Shown: positions 1-12,262, numbered from the stretch's first letter. The stretch: 64,000 nt of DNA from Telmatactis stephensoni (GCA_029948255.1 JALIZF010001921.1:1-64000), one strand, 5' to 3'. Notes: generated by a model from the letters alone, not told the origin. Numbers and translations are program-made.

Positions 1-2450
1 TGCAAGGCTATAGCCCATGCAAAATCGCAAAAATGGCCAAAAATCTTCCCCCCCCCCCCAAAATGCAAGGCTATAGCCTGCAAAATCGTCAAAAATGGAC
101 AAAAATCGTCAAAATGCAAAGGTCTATAGCCCATGCAAAATCGTCAAAAAGGGCCAAAAATCGTCAAAATGCAAAGGCTATAGCCCATGCAAAATCGTCA
201 AAAATGGCCAAAATCAAGTCAAAGATGCAAAGGCTATAGCCCATCGGCAAAATCGTCAAAAATGGCCAAAAAATCACGAAATGCAAAGGCTATACCCATT
301 CAAAATCGTCAAAAAATGTTGGGACAAAAATCAAGAAAATGCAAAGCTATATAGCCCATGCAATCGTCAAAAATGGCCAAACATCGTCAAAATTCAAGGC
401 TTACCCCATGCAAAATCGTCAAAATGGCCAAAAATCACGAAATGCAAAGGCTATAGCCCATGCAAAATCGTCAAAAATGGCCAAATCAGTCAAAAGTCAA
501 AGGCTATAGGCCCATGCAAAATCGTCAAAAATGGCCAAAAATCACGAAAATGCAAAGGCTATAGCCCATGCAAAATCGTCAAAAATGGCCAAAAATCATC
601 AAAATGCAAAGGCTATAGCCCATGCAAAATCGTCAAACATGGCCAAAAATCAAGAAAATGCAAAGGCTATAGCCCATGCAAAATCGTCAAAAATGGCCAA
701 AAATCACGAAAATGCAAAGGCTATAGCCCGTACAAAATCGTCAAAAATGGCCAAAAATCGTCAAAATGCAAAGGTTATAGCCCATGCAAAATCGTCAAAA
801 ATGGCCAAAAATCGTCAATGCAAAGGCTATAGCCCATGCAAAATCGTCAAAAATGGCCAAAAATCAAGAAAATGCAAAGGCTATAGCCCATGCAAAATCG
901 TCAAAAATGGCCAAAAATCACGAAAATGCAAAGGCTATAGCCCATGCAAAATCGTCAAAAATGGCCAAAAATCGTCAAAATGCAAAGGCTATAGCCCATG
1001 CAAAATCGTCAAAAATGGCCAAAAATCGTCAAAATGCAAAGGCTATAAGCCCATGCAAAATCGTCTCAAAAATGGCCAAAAATCGTCAAAATGCAAAGGC
1101 TATAGCCCATGCAAAATCGTCAAAAATGGCCAAAAATCGTCAAAATGCAAAGGCTATAGCCCATGCAAAATCGTCAAAAATGGCCAAAAATCGTCAAAAT
1201 GCAAAGGCTATAGCCCATGCAAAATCGTCAAAAATGGCCAAAAATCGAGAAAATGCAAAGGCTATAGCCCATGCAAAATCGTCAAAAATGGCCAAAAATC
1301 GTCAAAATGCAAAGGCTATAGCCCATGCAAAATCGTCAAAATGGCCAAAAATCGAGAAAATGCAAAGGCTATAGCCCATGCAAAATCGTCAAAAATGGCC
1401 AAAAATCATCAAAATGCAAAGGCTATAGCCCATGCAAAATCGTCAAAAATGGCCAAAAATCTAGAAAATGCAAAGGCTATAGCCCATGCAAAATCGTCAA
1501 AAATGGCCAAAATCAAGTCAAAATGCAAAGGCTATAGCCCATGCAAAATCGTCAAAATGGCCTAAATAGTCCAATGCAAAATCATCAAAATGGCCAAAAA
1601 TCAAGAAAATGCAAAGGCTATAGCCCATGCAAAATCGTCAAAAATGGCCAAAAATCGTCAAAATGCAAAGGCTATAGCCCATGCAAAATCGTCAAAAATG
1701 GCCAAAAATCACGAAAATGCAAAGGCTATAGCCCATGCAAAATCGTCAAAAATGGCCAAAAATCAAGAAAATGCAAAGGCTATAGCCCATGCAAAATCGT
1801 CAAAAATGGCCAAAAATCGTCAAAATGCAAAGGCTATAGCCCATGCAAAATCATCAAAAATGGCCAAAAATCAAGAAAATGCAAAGGCTATAGCCCATGC
1901 AAAATCGTCAAAAATGGCCAAAAATCGTCAAAATGCAAAGGCTATAGCCCATGCAAAATCGTCAAAAATGGCCAAAAATGGTCAAAATGCAAAGGCTATA
2001 GCTCATGCAAAATCGTCAAAAATGGCCAAAAATCGTCAAAATGCAAAGGCTATAGCCCATGCAAAATCGTCAAAATTGGCCAAAAATGGTCAAAATGCAA
2101 AGGCTATAGCCCGTGCAAAATCGTCAAAAATGGCCAAAAATGGTCAAAATGCAAAGGCTATAGCCCATGCAAAATCGTCAAAAATGGCCAAAAATCACGA
2201 AAATGCAAAGGCTATAGCCCATGCAAAATCGTCAAAAATGGCCAAAAATCGTCAAAATGCAAAGGCTATAGCCCATGCAAAATCGTCAAAAATGGCCAAA
2301 AATCAAGAAAATGCAAAGGCTATAGCCCATGCAAAATGCTTAAAATGGCCCAAAATTGCCAAAATACAAAGGCTATAGCCCTTGCACTGTCGAAAACGGA
2401 TATAACCGGATGCAATATCGTCAAAAATGGTCCAAAATGGACAAATTGCA
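1..2450. repeat. 54-bp satellite/minisatellite array
   Basis: About 45 head-to-tail copies of a 54-bp unit, running from the window edge. Each unit carries the perfect 10-bp palindrome GGCTATAGCC followed by CATGCAAAATCGTC and AAAAATGGCC. The most variable part is a short tract near the end of the unit (cgtc, caag, cacg, catc or tggt before aaaa). Because 54 is a multiple of three and the unit has no stop in two frames, long open frames of an 18-residue repeat appear. They are a consequence of the period, not evidence of a protein. The array decays after about 2330 and probably extends left of the window. Confidence 0.95.
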
Positions 2451-2491
2451 TGTAACTCATGCTGGTTTCAAAATAGCAAATTGAGACTCAT

Positions 2492-2522
2492 TTTATTGTC
2501 ACTATTTATGTAGTTATTTATT
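2492..2522 (-). terminator. Candidate poly(A) signals for the 2758-5536 gene
   Basis: Two AATAAA hexamers on the minus strand (at 2517-2522 and 2492-2497) lie about 235-265 bases downstream of the stop codon of the minus-strand ShKT gene. They are the first canonical hexamers after it, just before the satellite array. Confidence 0.45.
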
Positions 2523-2757
2523 TTAGTTTAACTTCAGCGACAAATTCAATAACCTGAAACAGCAATGAAGAACAAATCTCATTTATCTGTTCAAGTTCCC
2601 GTCATCTTTAGCAGACTTTAATATACTTGAAGCTATCAACATTGTCAAAGGCGTTATTAAAACAAATAACAAATTCGTGCACAAATTTTACGCTCTTTTC
2701 CTGTTTTCCACATTTCTTCATGAGTCCTATCCTACTTTTTACAATAAACACTTTAAC

Positions 2758-5536
2758 CTACTTACAAAGTCTGCAAGTCCTCCGACATCTTCGTCTTACA
2801 AACGAGTTGTATCGACATTGGTACGCATATCGTGAACAAAGAGACGAAATATTGCGACAGCCTGTACAGAGAGCAAACTTTGTTAAATCCTGACTTTCAC
2901 GAAAAACTGATTTGTTATGGCTCATTTGGTGACTAGTACCCCCACCCATCCCCTCACAATTAGTACCCCACCCCTCCCCCACAGTTCACCGTGTGACTGT
3001 TACAAGGAACTGCTCCCCACAAACCAAAATATCTACCATATTTCTGAAACGAAAATCACCAAAATATTATTGAATTTTTTGAATAACACTCTTCTAATGC
3101 GAACTGATCAAAACGTGATGTAGAAACCAAACAACATTTTATTTGGCACTGTATACTCTAGGTACATAGGTGAAATACAAATAGAGTGATGGCACTTAAT
3201 CCGTGAAATAGATATTAGTCTAAGAGATATTAGTAGACGCTATTTCTATTGTTTTCTTTTGTTTTGATTAGACTATTAGACATTGACTATTAGATTTTGT
3301 TTCACGGATTAAATGCCATCACTCTATAAATCAAATTGACCTAGTTTAAAGTTACTTTCCACATTTGAAAAAAGAAAAATTGCTTTTCTCTTACCGCCGT
3401 TTCCTCCACCTCCTCCATTACCTGCATAAAATTCATTGATCAGAAAGTTGTTCAAAATGCAATACATATGAACAAATTTTATATATTAATAATGCGATCT
3501 TAAAGCATGTGGAACATACTACGTACCCTTATTGAGCATGCGCAAACGAAAAAGGATTACTCACAGAGTATAGTAATGCCAACCAGTTTTAGTCCGGACT
3601 TAGTGGAATTTGAGCCATCAGCCTTCTTGGGACAGTTCCCCAAATCATTGCCATTTAATTCACTAGTATATTAATATCTCTTATATAGCCGTTTTTAGTG
3701 TCGGGATCCCTGTGCTCCCTCTCCACAAACGGCTGCATATGTGAATACAGAAATTTCTGGTTCTGTTTTCGATGTTGGTGCTAATTTCATTACTTACATA
3801 GCCTACAAGTCTTTTGACATCGTTGTCGTACAAACGAGCTTGTCCTACATTTGTAAGAATATCTTTGGCATCTGAACGAGATGTCTCTGCAACCTACATT
3901 AAATCCAACCACGTCAAAGAGTCACGTACTTGATGAATATCGGTCGAAAATAGAAGCTAATTATTCTGGGTGGAAAGGTTAAGAACTATCCTTCTAAAAT
4001 TCTGCATTTTACAGCCAAAATCGTTGCATGGCTACCAGCAAATTTCAAATTTTGTTTTTATTTTGGGTTTTTCTGAGCCGTCAATCAGTTTGGGGGCGGA
4101 GCTTCTTTCAAATCAACCAAACACTGAACGAGTTCGTGAAAGCTCCGCCCCCAAGAATGATGGACGGATCAGAAAAGACCAAATGATCTTACCGACGTTG
4201 GAGGTCGCGATAAGTAAAAACAATATATGGTTGACTAGATGACATCATCTAATTCTAATTTAGATGGCAAACTGTTTAACAATTTTTACCCTTAATTCTC
4301 CTAATTTGAATACAAGGAAAATATTTTGCTTGGTGATTGATTTAGAACCTATAGGTAACTTCAAGCAAGTTTCAACTCATTTCCAATGTTGACCAATTTT
4401 CATCGGACTGTCACTTTAATGTCTCCATCGACATATTAGAGACCTTAAGATTGACGTTTTTGGCAAACCGCTAACGACAAACGGCAAAATTTGACCTTGA
4501 TTTTGATTTTATATTTTACTCTAATCCCTTAAATCAATCCAACAAGCGAATAAAGAGCAAATCTCTTAGCAACAGAAAATACAAATATTTTCACTTTAGT
4601 GAAAAAACGGCTGAGAACAGACGGCTAAAGTTTGCTGTTTGACGGTTGCCGTTTGCCGTAAACGTCAATCTTAAGGTCTCTAACTTCACCTTCTACAAAA
4701 TGACAACTAGCAGTACACTCACCTGAAGGTGTCTGAGTAGGTGGAGGTTCTTGTGTCGGAGGCAGGGGTGGTGGTGGTGTTCCTGTGGGAGGAGGTGGTG
4801 GGGGCTTCTCTGTAGGGGGAGGGGGCGGGGGCGTTCCTGTTGGGGGAGGTGGTGGTGTGGGAGGGGGAGGTGGTGGAGGCATTCCTGTTGGGGGTGGTGG
4901 TGGAGGCATTGCCGTTGGGGGTGGTGGTGGTGGTGGAGGCATTACTGTTGGGGGTGGGGGAAGTCCTGTTGGGGGTGAGAATGGGGGTACTTCCGTTGGG
5001 AGTGGAGGTGGAGGTTCTCCCGTTGGGGGTGGTGGTAGTGGTTCATCGTCAGATCCAACTCCTAGAAAGTAACAAAACACCCATTAGCATTAGATATCAA
5101 ATATTATCCTCAGGGTGCAGGGACCTCTATCACAGATAAGCAGACAAATCCTTCTCCTCCCTCCCCTCCCATGCCTTCATCCTATTCTCCACTTTCCTCG
5201 ACACCCTAGGTCACCGAGGATGTTGTTGATGGTAAAAGCCATCAACGAGGAATTGCCGACGAAATTTCTAGAATTCAACTAAGCCACTTCCGCCATATTA
5301 AGCGGCGTGTATTATGACTTTGCTGCTTGTTTGATCCAACCTGCAAAGCTAGAGACACATGCAGATGAAGTACGTTAACAGTGTCCTTTTATTTGAAAAG
5401 CACGATAGAATACAGATCATCTAAGGCTGAGATATTGCACATTTAATCGATTAAAGGAAAGAAATGAACGCCTACCTGCATAACTCAAAGTTGTTGCCAA
5501 AGCCACCATCAAAACTACATGCATTAAAGACCCCAT
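2758..5536 (-). CDS. Secreted proline-rich protein with two ShKT domains, no protease
   Basis: Five exons: 5476-5536, 4723-5061, 3798-3893, 3395-3421, 2758-2861; all junctions are GT-AG, phase 1, and the sum is 627 bases (208 residues). Exon 1 encodes a signal peptide of about 20 residues (MGSLMHVVLMVALATTLSYA). Exon 2 is about 113 codons of proline runs broken by TG/TE/TV motifs. Exons 3 and 5 each encode a ShKT domain (GCRDIS..C..C....C...C..C), and exon 4 is a nine-codon Gly/Asn linker. The last exon ends right after the sixth cysteine with Lys-stop. ShKT domains are six-cysteine modules found in many cnidarian and nematode secreted proteins, and alone do not establish toxicity. It has the same linker and tail architecture as the neighbouring proteases but no catalytic domain, so it may be a protease-less paralogue. 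Function unknown. Confidence 0.82.
3181..3327. mobile_element. MITE-like element with AGAGTG...CCGTGAAA termini
   Basis: About 147 bp with terminal inverted repeats: the left end reads TAGAGTGATGGCACTTAATC and the right end is its complement with one small difference. It lies in the last intron of the 2758-5536 gene. No coding capacity. The same ends recur near 27943, 55370 and 57964. Confidence 0.75.
4723..5061 (-). other. Proline-rich exon (low-complexity linker)
   Basis: This exon of the 2758-5536 gene is strongly strand-biased (C-rich on the coding strand, G-rich on the plus strand) and gives glycine- or tryptophan-rich open frames on the opposite strand that are shadows. The acceptor ends CTAG at 5062 and the donor is GTGAGT at 4722. 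It encodes repeats of the type PPPPPTGMPPPPPP, likely an extended polyproline linker. Confidence 0.85.
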
Positions 5537-5572
5537 GTCTCTCAGTGGAGTTAACATTTAAGATTGAATATC

Positions 5573-5578
5573 TTTATA
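5573..5578 (-). promoter_or_regulatory. TATA box of the 2758-5536 gene
   Basis: TATAAA on the minus strand, 37-42 bases before the start codon. Spacing is similar to the TATA-like motifs of the two protease paralogues at about 10704 and 16699, suggesting a shared core promoter with a very short 5' leader. Confidence 0.5.
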
Positions 5579-7009
5579 ATCACAGTATAAACACATGACA
5601 GGACTGTAGAACTACTGTATCAATAATAGATGTTTAATCAGTCTACTAGTGAATCAAAACTACAACACAACGACGATACGTCGTGTAAACCAAACTAAAT
5701 ACAGCTTTACTGCTAAGTTGTTAGATAGAGGAATGGCAAAAGGTTTTACCCAATAAAAGAAAGGGTGGTATCTTTACTCATTTTCTGCTAGAGAAAAGTG
5801 CACCACCTGTATCCTCTCTACATCGTTTTTCTATCTTGTGGACCTCTAAAGCTCTCCTAAACTACAACTGGATTGGAGAGTAATCGAAACAGGACACGCG
5901 ACTCCCGCGTGCTCATAACGCAAAACAAACACAGCTTTACAACCATGGCTTTTCGATTAAAAAAGAGAAATAATCTTATCCTAGAGAGTTTAGGGAATTC
6001 AGGTTAGGAAAAAACAAGAGAGCACTGAGAAAGTATTATCACTAGCAAAAACAAATTGAATACTAAGTTTCTTAAGAGAAAAAGAAAAAAGAACAATAAA
6101 GAAAAAGAAAAAGACAAAAAATTGAAAGAAGGAAAGAAAATACATCAGTTAAAGACATGAAAAATATGCCCGTCTTGGGCGCGAATTAATCCGCGGCCGA
6201 AATGTGAGACTAATGTTTAAGTCACAAATTTCCGAGGGAAAATACACCATGCATCCAGACAAATCGCTGAAAATAGACCATGCATCCAGACAAATCGCTG
6301 AATCGTCGCATGTTACATATAGGATTGAGATAGGGGAGGGGAGTAACGGTCGGGTCATAGGCTAGGTATAACTGCACCGTAAACTCGACCATTTGTCCTT
6401 TATTTTACAGTTCATTTCTTTTTAATATTCTTTTATTTTGGGGTGTTTTAATTTGGTGCCTTTATATCATTTTTATTGTTTTATATTATTAGAGACAATT
6501 AAGAAGACGTTTGTCAGTGATTCATTAGCATTTAATAATATGAAATCCGTTGATGAAAAGAAACAATTTACAACTCATTTACTCCCAGAGGGGAGGGGAG
6601 AGGAATTCGACAGTTTTCAAATTAAATACAAAGTTGGTTTCCATCGTGGTAGGTCATCGATGATGGATTTTCTTTTTCTCTGACGTTTTAACCTTAAATA
6701 TGAAGATAATATTTTATTTTATTTTAATATTTATTTAAGATTTTTAAAAAATTCTATTTCTATTTAAAGTTAAGATTCTATCAACTTCGTCTTTCTAGTA
6801 TCACGAGTGCCATGGAGGCGCATGCGCGTACGTGTACTCCTAATAATAATAATAATAATAATAATGAACTTTATTTAGAGAAGGTTTAAAAATACTTCTA
6901 AAGTATACCAGTTTAGCATAGCTAATCTTACACTGCAGGGCCTCCTACATGGTGTCTTGATGCATTCTGCATCATAATTAGTTCATCCCTTCTCTAGAGA
7001 CTAGCCTAT
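5579..7009. other. Intergenic region with SINE-like repeat; no gene seen
   Basis: No convincing exon. An A-rich tract at about 6060-6145 precedes a block (6240-6330) with a duplicated phrase, CATGCATCCAGACAAATCGC, twice in 40 bases. The same phrase occurs at 20395-20420 and, diverged, at 11640-11665, each time near an A-rich tract, as expected for copies of one short interspersed element. An (AAT)n tract lies at 6840-6865. Confidence 0.55.
6870..6875 (-). terminator. Candidate poly(A) signal for the 7010-10662 gene
   Basis: AATAAA on the minus strand, about 135 bases downstream of the predicted stop at 7010. It supports ending the protease gene at the 7010-7167 exon. Confidence 0.5.
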
Positions 7010-10000
7010 TTATAGTAATGGAAGGGGAAGTTGTACCCATCTCTCCTTTGATGCTATTTGATACTTACATTGCTTGCAAGTCTTAGGACATTTCTTCTTG
7101 ATATTGGCATTAAATCCACATTGCCAAGCATTGATTAAGCAGAGGAGTCCATTAGTATCTTTACATCCTGCAAGGAGATACAGTACAACAAAATACATTA
7201 TTGGGCAACGCCGTTAAGGTGGGGCTGAAGCTGCATAGATACTATAAAATATAAAGCAATGAGGCGTTGCACGTGGAGCCACACCCTTTAGCATAGCGTC
7301 ATATTTTTAAGAGAATGTTTATTTTTGATGTAAATGAAGGAATCCCTTATTAGATTCTGATGCTCTTTTAACTCGGTTTATTTTCGGAAAAATAACCTTA
7401 TTGGTCTGTTGATTGCAGGGAGCGTGACATAGCCCAACTCGGTTAATGTTCATAATAGCATGAATATCATCTAGCTCACCTTAGAGTCCGACATTTAATG
7501 CGAACGCAGCAAGTTAGGTGGCCGCGCGAGCATAGTAACGAGTTAAACAAGACGCTACACTCGGGCTACGAGGAAGCCCGAGTAACAAAGCTTGCACAAG
7601 CGCCATCCGGGTAATTTTGCGCACATGTTCGTTTGACACCCGCAACACAGATCTACACCAGGTAGCCCGAGTAAATAGCTATGCTAATGGTGAGGCGAGA
7701 GGATTCCTTCTTTGACCTCACTGTACTTGCCTCCTCCTCCTCCTCCGCCACCTAAGAACAAATATCAAAATTAAATACTTCATTTTATACTACGGGAATA
7801 CATTAAATATTGCTTGTTTTCAATCAGCTGATAAAAGTCCTTGATTCTCACTATCTAGGTTCAAATGACGGGGAAACATTGCCCTTCATGTGCTCTCAAC
7901 CATACAGTACTCTATTAAAAATCTCAACCGTTCTGCAATTACAAAATCAACTATATGATACATAAAGAGCTTTTGGGGGTAACAAAGGGGGGGGGGGGGG
8001 GGGAGACACCACAAGGATTATAAAGGGAAAACTTTGCTGTACTTACAAAGTCCACAAGTCTTCTGACATCTACGTCTTACATAAGAGTTGGTTTTACATT
8101 TATGTTTGTACTGCTGGCATCGTGTTGAGATGTCCCTACAGCCTACAACAAAACAATCTCCTGAGTTAGAAAGAGTGGAGGGGAACAGGGGGCAAATCTA
8201 CTTTCTCGCCATTTCGACACTTATTTTTCTACACCATTTTCCCTCCTCTACCTTGAGGGGCTATTTCTCTCTCCCTCTTAACTAATAGTATTGTCTCATT
8301 CCTCCCTTGTCCATATACAGCGTTCCTATCCGCTTGAGAAAGTACATATTTTTCAATGGACACTTGCTGGTTCTTCATGTGTGCTTGTTAGAAATCCACG
8401 AATTCCTACCTTGATACTTGATTAACCCTTCGAAAAGGGCCTGGGAACGAGGTTGGATAATAACTCATAATTCTAAATGAAACCATCACGTACCTGGAGT
8501 TTGAGTTGGTGGGGGTGGGGGTCCTTGCGTTGGGGGTGGTGGTGGAGATGGTGGTCCTTGCGTTGGGGGTGGTGGTGGAGATGGTGGTCCTTGCGTCGGC
8601 GGGGGTGGTGGACCTTGCGTTGGGGGTGGTGGTGGAGATGGTGGACCTTGCGTTGGGGGTGGTGGTGGAGATGGTGGTCCTTGCGTCGGTGGGGGTGGTG
8701 GACCTTGCGTTGGTGGATTTACTCCCCCATCAGGTCCAACTCCTGTGGGAAATCAAATCAAAATCAAATCAGTCAAAATCACTTAAAAACTAAATAGAAT
8801 TAAACAAAGAATCGTACCAGTTGTACTTTGTATCCATTTAACAAAGCTAGACACACGCGCAAAGACTGTATAATATGTGGTAGGACAGTCACGTTTTCCA
8901 AAGCTGACAGCACCATGGAGATACCATTTTCCTCCTTCCTCACACACCAACGGTCCACCGCTGTCACCATAGCATCCACCAGATGCGCCTGTTCGACCTT
9001 CTCCAGCACAGATATGAGAAACACGATTCACTCCGTAATACTTCTTTTTACAGTCGTCGTGAGACACGATGGGAAGAACAGCTTGCTGGAGAACGGCAGG
9101 GGATTGACCAGTACTACCCACTATTGCACCCCAGCCTAGAATAAAATAAAATAATTCAATAATTATCACATCAAATGAGAAAACTAAAAAGTTTAAAGTT
9201 GGTGTCGAATGTGTGTTGTACTAACCTGTAATATAACATTTTTTGCCTGGTTGAGGTCGTGTCTCAGTCAGACAAGCAGCACCAACTTTGTCGCTCATTT
9301 GGACGGGAGATGCCAGTTTTAACAAAGCGATGTCGTTATTGATTCGTTGATCGTCGTAATTGGGATGTTCGATAACCCTCGATACTCTTAGAGTTTGTTG
9401 TACACTTGTAGTTCCTCCAAACTTCTTGTGAGCACCTGAAACGCATTTGTAAATTGTACGTTGTAAGGTTTAACGTTATTTACTAGACACTATGACACTA
9501 ATGCCACCACTTCTATTAAATGAACACTAGTCAAGCACCTCTTTAAGAAATGCAAGATATGGTATTAATTTTTTGTACGATGCGACCCCGCGTATTGCAA
9601 TGGGTACCCACTATAAGTACGGTCACTGTTGGAAAACGTGAACAAAGAGATAGAACAATTCACGTAGCTGTGTCTTATAACCATCTCATTCTATTAACTT
9701 TGCTACCACACGACACTTCTCCAAAGTGAACAATTGGTGCCCCTTCCCTTAGTCAATACCTCCCTGCAGAGGACAGTGCAAACCTTCGAACTTCCATGCG
9801 TTGACATCCAGTTTACATACATCTCCAACAAGCGACTACTAATATAAGTCCTACCTTTGTCCAATAGATCAATCATACATTGGATTAGTTACCTGCTACC
9901 ACAGTATAGCTCCTGGGATTCTGATTTTTGTGAATGCAATGTGCAGCGGTTACTACCCAGTCAGCACTGATCAACGAACCACCACATGTATGACCTCCAT

Positions 10001-10662
10001 TTCTACGAAGAGAGATCTGCCAGGGCCAAGCATGAGGTTGCGCGTTTTGACCATTGATGACACGGGTACCCGCGGGACGGCTACCACATTCTGCAATGAG
10101 AAAAACGACTCGTTAAAAAGGTTCTTCCATAGGTGTAGTTCAGATGCAGTACTTTCCATGTACCGTTCGCCAAGTTAAAGCCATTTTATTAGGTTGACTC
10201 TCATGTGCTGAACACCTAGGCCGTTCTAAATTGAACCGGCAGTTTCAAATTTACTTAGCCGCCCAATTTTCCACATTGCATGTCCATTGCAACAATTTTC
10301 GGCCACGTACTCCACATGCTTGGTACAGTGAGCAAGGCCTTAGTTATTTCAAATTTCAGTCATTTCAAATGCAAGGTGATTTTTTACAATCGTTTGGCTT
10401 TTTAGTAAATTTCTATCAACAACTAACTCATAACCGCGCTGTCCCCTTCATTTTAAGCTATAAATCTTTTCGTGTTCTAATCAATCCCCGCGTCTTAGTT
10501 TAAATCTGCACAAGCGCGCGTTTTCTTTTTTTTTTTTCACTATAACACAACGAAAAAAATGAAATAAATAATAGAATATAATGTTTTGGTGAGATAAAGC
10601 TTACTTGCATCAGCTAAAGATGTTCCTAGCACCACAATCAGAACGCCTACCAGAAGTTTCAT
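7010..10662 (-). CDS. Secreted S1 serine protease with Pro-rich linker and two ShKT domains
   Basis: Eight exons: 10605-10662, 9893-10090, 9226-9435, 8818-9135, 8494-8742, 8047-8142, 7731-7751, 7010-7167 (1308 bases, 435 residues). A signal peptide ([19 protein letters not shown]) is followed by a short Cys-containing propeptide and an activation site TR|VINGQ. The catalytic triad is complete: His in VVTAAHC, Asp in NNDIALLKL, Ser in GDSGGPLVC. The residue six before the catalytic Ser is Gly, not Asp, so trypsin specificity is unlikely; a chymotrypsin- or elastase-like pocket is inferred. Then come a [11 protein letters not shown] repeat linker, ShKT 1, a seven-codon Gly linker and ShKT 2. 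All introns are phase 1. The donor after the Gly linker is GCAAGT (GC-AG intron). The last exon could instead splice at T|GTAAGT, but no further ShKT exon was found. Tandem paralogue of the 12838-16655 gene. Confidence 0.88.
7731..7751 (-). other. 21-bp Gly-linker microexon with a GC donor
   Basis: The exon is flanked by CTTAG on its acceptor side and by GCAAGT on its donor side. In phase 1 it gives Cys(completed)-Gly x6. No GT donor gives the required phase, while G|GCAAGT matches the strong consensus of GC-AG introns. The equivalent linker exon of the 2758-5536 gene (3395-3421) has a normal GTAAGA donor; no Gly linker was found in the 12838-16655 gene. Confidence 0.65.
7985..8003 (+). repeat. 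Poly-G tract
   Basis: An uninterrupted run of about 18 G lies in the intron between the ShKT 1 exon and the Gly-linker exon of the 7010-10662 gene, 44 bases from the ShKT exon. On the transcript it is a C run. It may be variable and prone to assembly error. Confidence 0.8.
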
Positions 10663-10703
10663 CTTGGTTGTAGAATGTGAGTAAAAGTATCATCTTGTAG
10701 TCT

Positions 10704-10710
10704 TTTTTAT
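10704..10710 (-). promoter_or_regulatory. TATA box of the 7010-10662 gene
   Basis: TATAAAA on the minus strand, about 42-48 bases before the start codon. The surrounding bases are conserved with the promoter of the 12838-16655 gene (GTAGTCT...TTATAAG on the plus strand and TGTGTTTATTG further out), which supports a functional core promoter. Confidence 0.6.
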
Positions 10711-11573
10711 AAGCGTGTTCTACATCTGTGTTTATTGGCTGTAAATAAACGAGAGAAAAGATGTGAAAGTAAGGTCAATAACAGAACAAACCAATGAAAT
10801 TCTATTTTGAATTCGTCGTTAAACCCGTTTTTTCAGTAAATAGAACATTTGTAGCTTTACACCTTCATTTGCGTCAAGAGCAAAATTTGAAATTGAAGGT
10901 TATGCTAGGGATATAACAAATAAAATACTCTATTTTGAGTACGCGGATATCCTGTACTACGACCATGTCGTTGTACGTTTGCATGGATTTCTAGTTACAG
11001 TTGCAGGCACCCGCTATTGAGACTTTTAATCAAAATACGATGTGAATTGGATCCCATCAAATAAACTTGAATGGTGACGTCAAAGGTCAGAAACCTGTCA
11101 AACTTGTTTACTTGTTTGTAAACCTGTTTCAATGCAGCAGTCTAAGCTATAACAGGTGTAATTGATGCGAGGTCAAAACAAAGGGTATCAAGAACTCCAC
11201 GTACGATTTAGACTCGTTTAATATTGACAGATTTGAACTTTTCTACTACTGTCGTATGATAAACAATGTGTTCGAAAAACTAAGCTATATTCAAATATAA
11301 GAGTTCAACGTGGTTAAAACCTTGTGCCGGAATGAGACACTCCATATTTCCTTCTATAGTCTACTGAGCTGGAAGTCTACTGAACACATATTCAAAAAAA
11401 GAAACTAAAGAAAAAAGATAAAACAAAAGATAAGAGACTTTGTCAGGAGAACAGAAATTGTAGTTTAAGGGAAAAGATGAATTAATGATGCATAAATATC
11501 CAGAAATCAATAAAAAAGAAAAGCAAAAGAACATAAAAAATAATTTAGAAAAAAAAAAAAAAAAAAAAAAAAA

Positions 11574-11830
11574 GTGCTCCGACTGGGACCCGAACTCGCG
11601 CCCTATAGCCCAAACGTCAGGGAATTTCGGAATATTTGAAAATGCTTCCAGTCAAATCGCTGAATATTACGTATTGCTTAATTGTTTTCAATCAAAAGTC
11701 CTTGAATGTGGTGAAACGACAGGCAAACAATGCCCTTCATGTACTCTCAACCACACAGTCTATGTCATTCAGCTGAGAAGAAATGTTCACGAGAACGGGT
11801 ATGACGTCCATTGTAAATTAGAACACATAT
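11574..11830 (-). mobile_element. SINE-like repeat copy next to a poly-A tract
   Basis: A tRNA-like B-box (GAGTTCGGGTCCC on the minus strand) lies just beside a poly-A tract. It is followed by a segment at 11680-11810 related to 7815-7925 and 13645-13800 (shared words: TTTTCAATCA, AAGTCCTTGA, CTCTCAACCA, AATGTTCACRAGA). The three copies lie in or beside the protease paralogues. Confidence 0.5.
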
Positions 11831-12098
11831 TAGGTTTTGCAGTCAAAGGGGGAGGAAAAATAACCTGTCTATTTTGTGCATAGAGCTTTCTCACCCCTTA
11901 CGTGACATTTTCAATTTTAATCCAACAAAAATATATATATAATATTTGAAAAGAGGACACCAAAATCAGTGAAAGTTGAATTTATGAAGTAATTTCGATG
12001 AATAGGGCCAAAGTTATGGGCTGCCGAAGTTTTTTTTTCCCCCCTAAAGAAACGTTCAGTGGTGGGCAACAGCTTGCAAGGGGTGGGAAAAGCTCATT

Positions 12099-12262
12099 AC
12101 GTGGCTCGGTGGTCCATGTGGGAAAGGTCAGGGCGCTTGGATCAGACGATTCCGGGTTCGATTGCTCCAGAATGTCACCATTTTGTCTCCTTTTTTCATT
12201 TTCTTTTTTTTTCCTTCTTCTTCTTCTTCTTCTTCTTCTTCTTCTTCTTCTTCTTCTTCTTC
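12099..12262 (+). mobile_element. tRNA-derived SINE with pyrimidine tail
   Basis: A polymerase III A-box (TGGCTCGGTGG, about 12101) and B-box (GGGTTCGATTGCTCC, about 12152) are spaced about 50 bases apart, as in a tRNA gene, and are followed by a T- and (TTC)n-rich tail to about 12262. The head does not fold into an obvious intact tRNA, so a SINE is more likely than a tRNA gene. Confidence 0.55.

Noticed and set aside
33..2455. Long overlapping open frames of an 18-residue repeat in the satellite
   Set aside because: The 54-bp period is divisible by three, so any stop-free frame stays open; two frames are open at once, and frameshifts between units break them. No signal, start context or domain.
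4751..5139. Glycine-, valine- and tryptophan-rich plus-strand frames opposite the Pro-rich exon
   Set aside because: Shadows of the minus-strand proline-rich exon, which has proper splice sites and phases. The same applies to 8477-8797 and 14015-14230.
11485..11883. 132-residue plus-strand frame
   Set aside because: Begins in a poly-A tract and runs through a SINE-like repeat found in other copies; no domain.
12099..12172. tRNA gene
   Set aside because: A- and B-boxes are present but no complete cloverleaf could be drawn, and a (TTC)n tail follows; called a SINE. Similar reasoning for 20628-20720 and 49460-49560.
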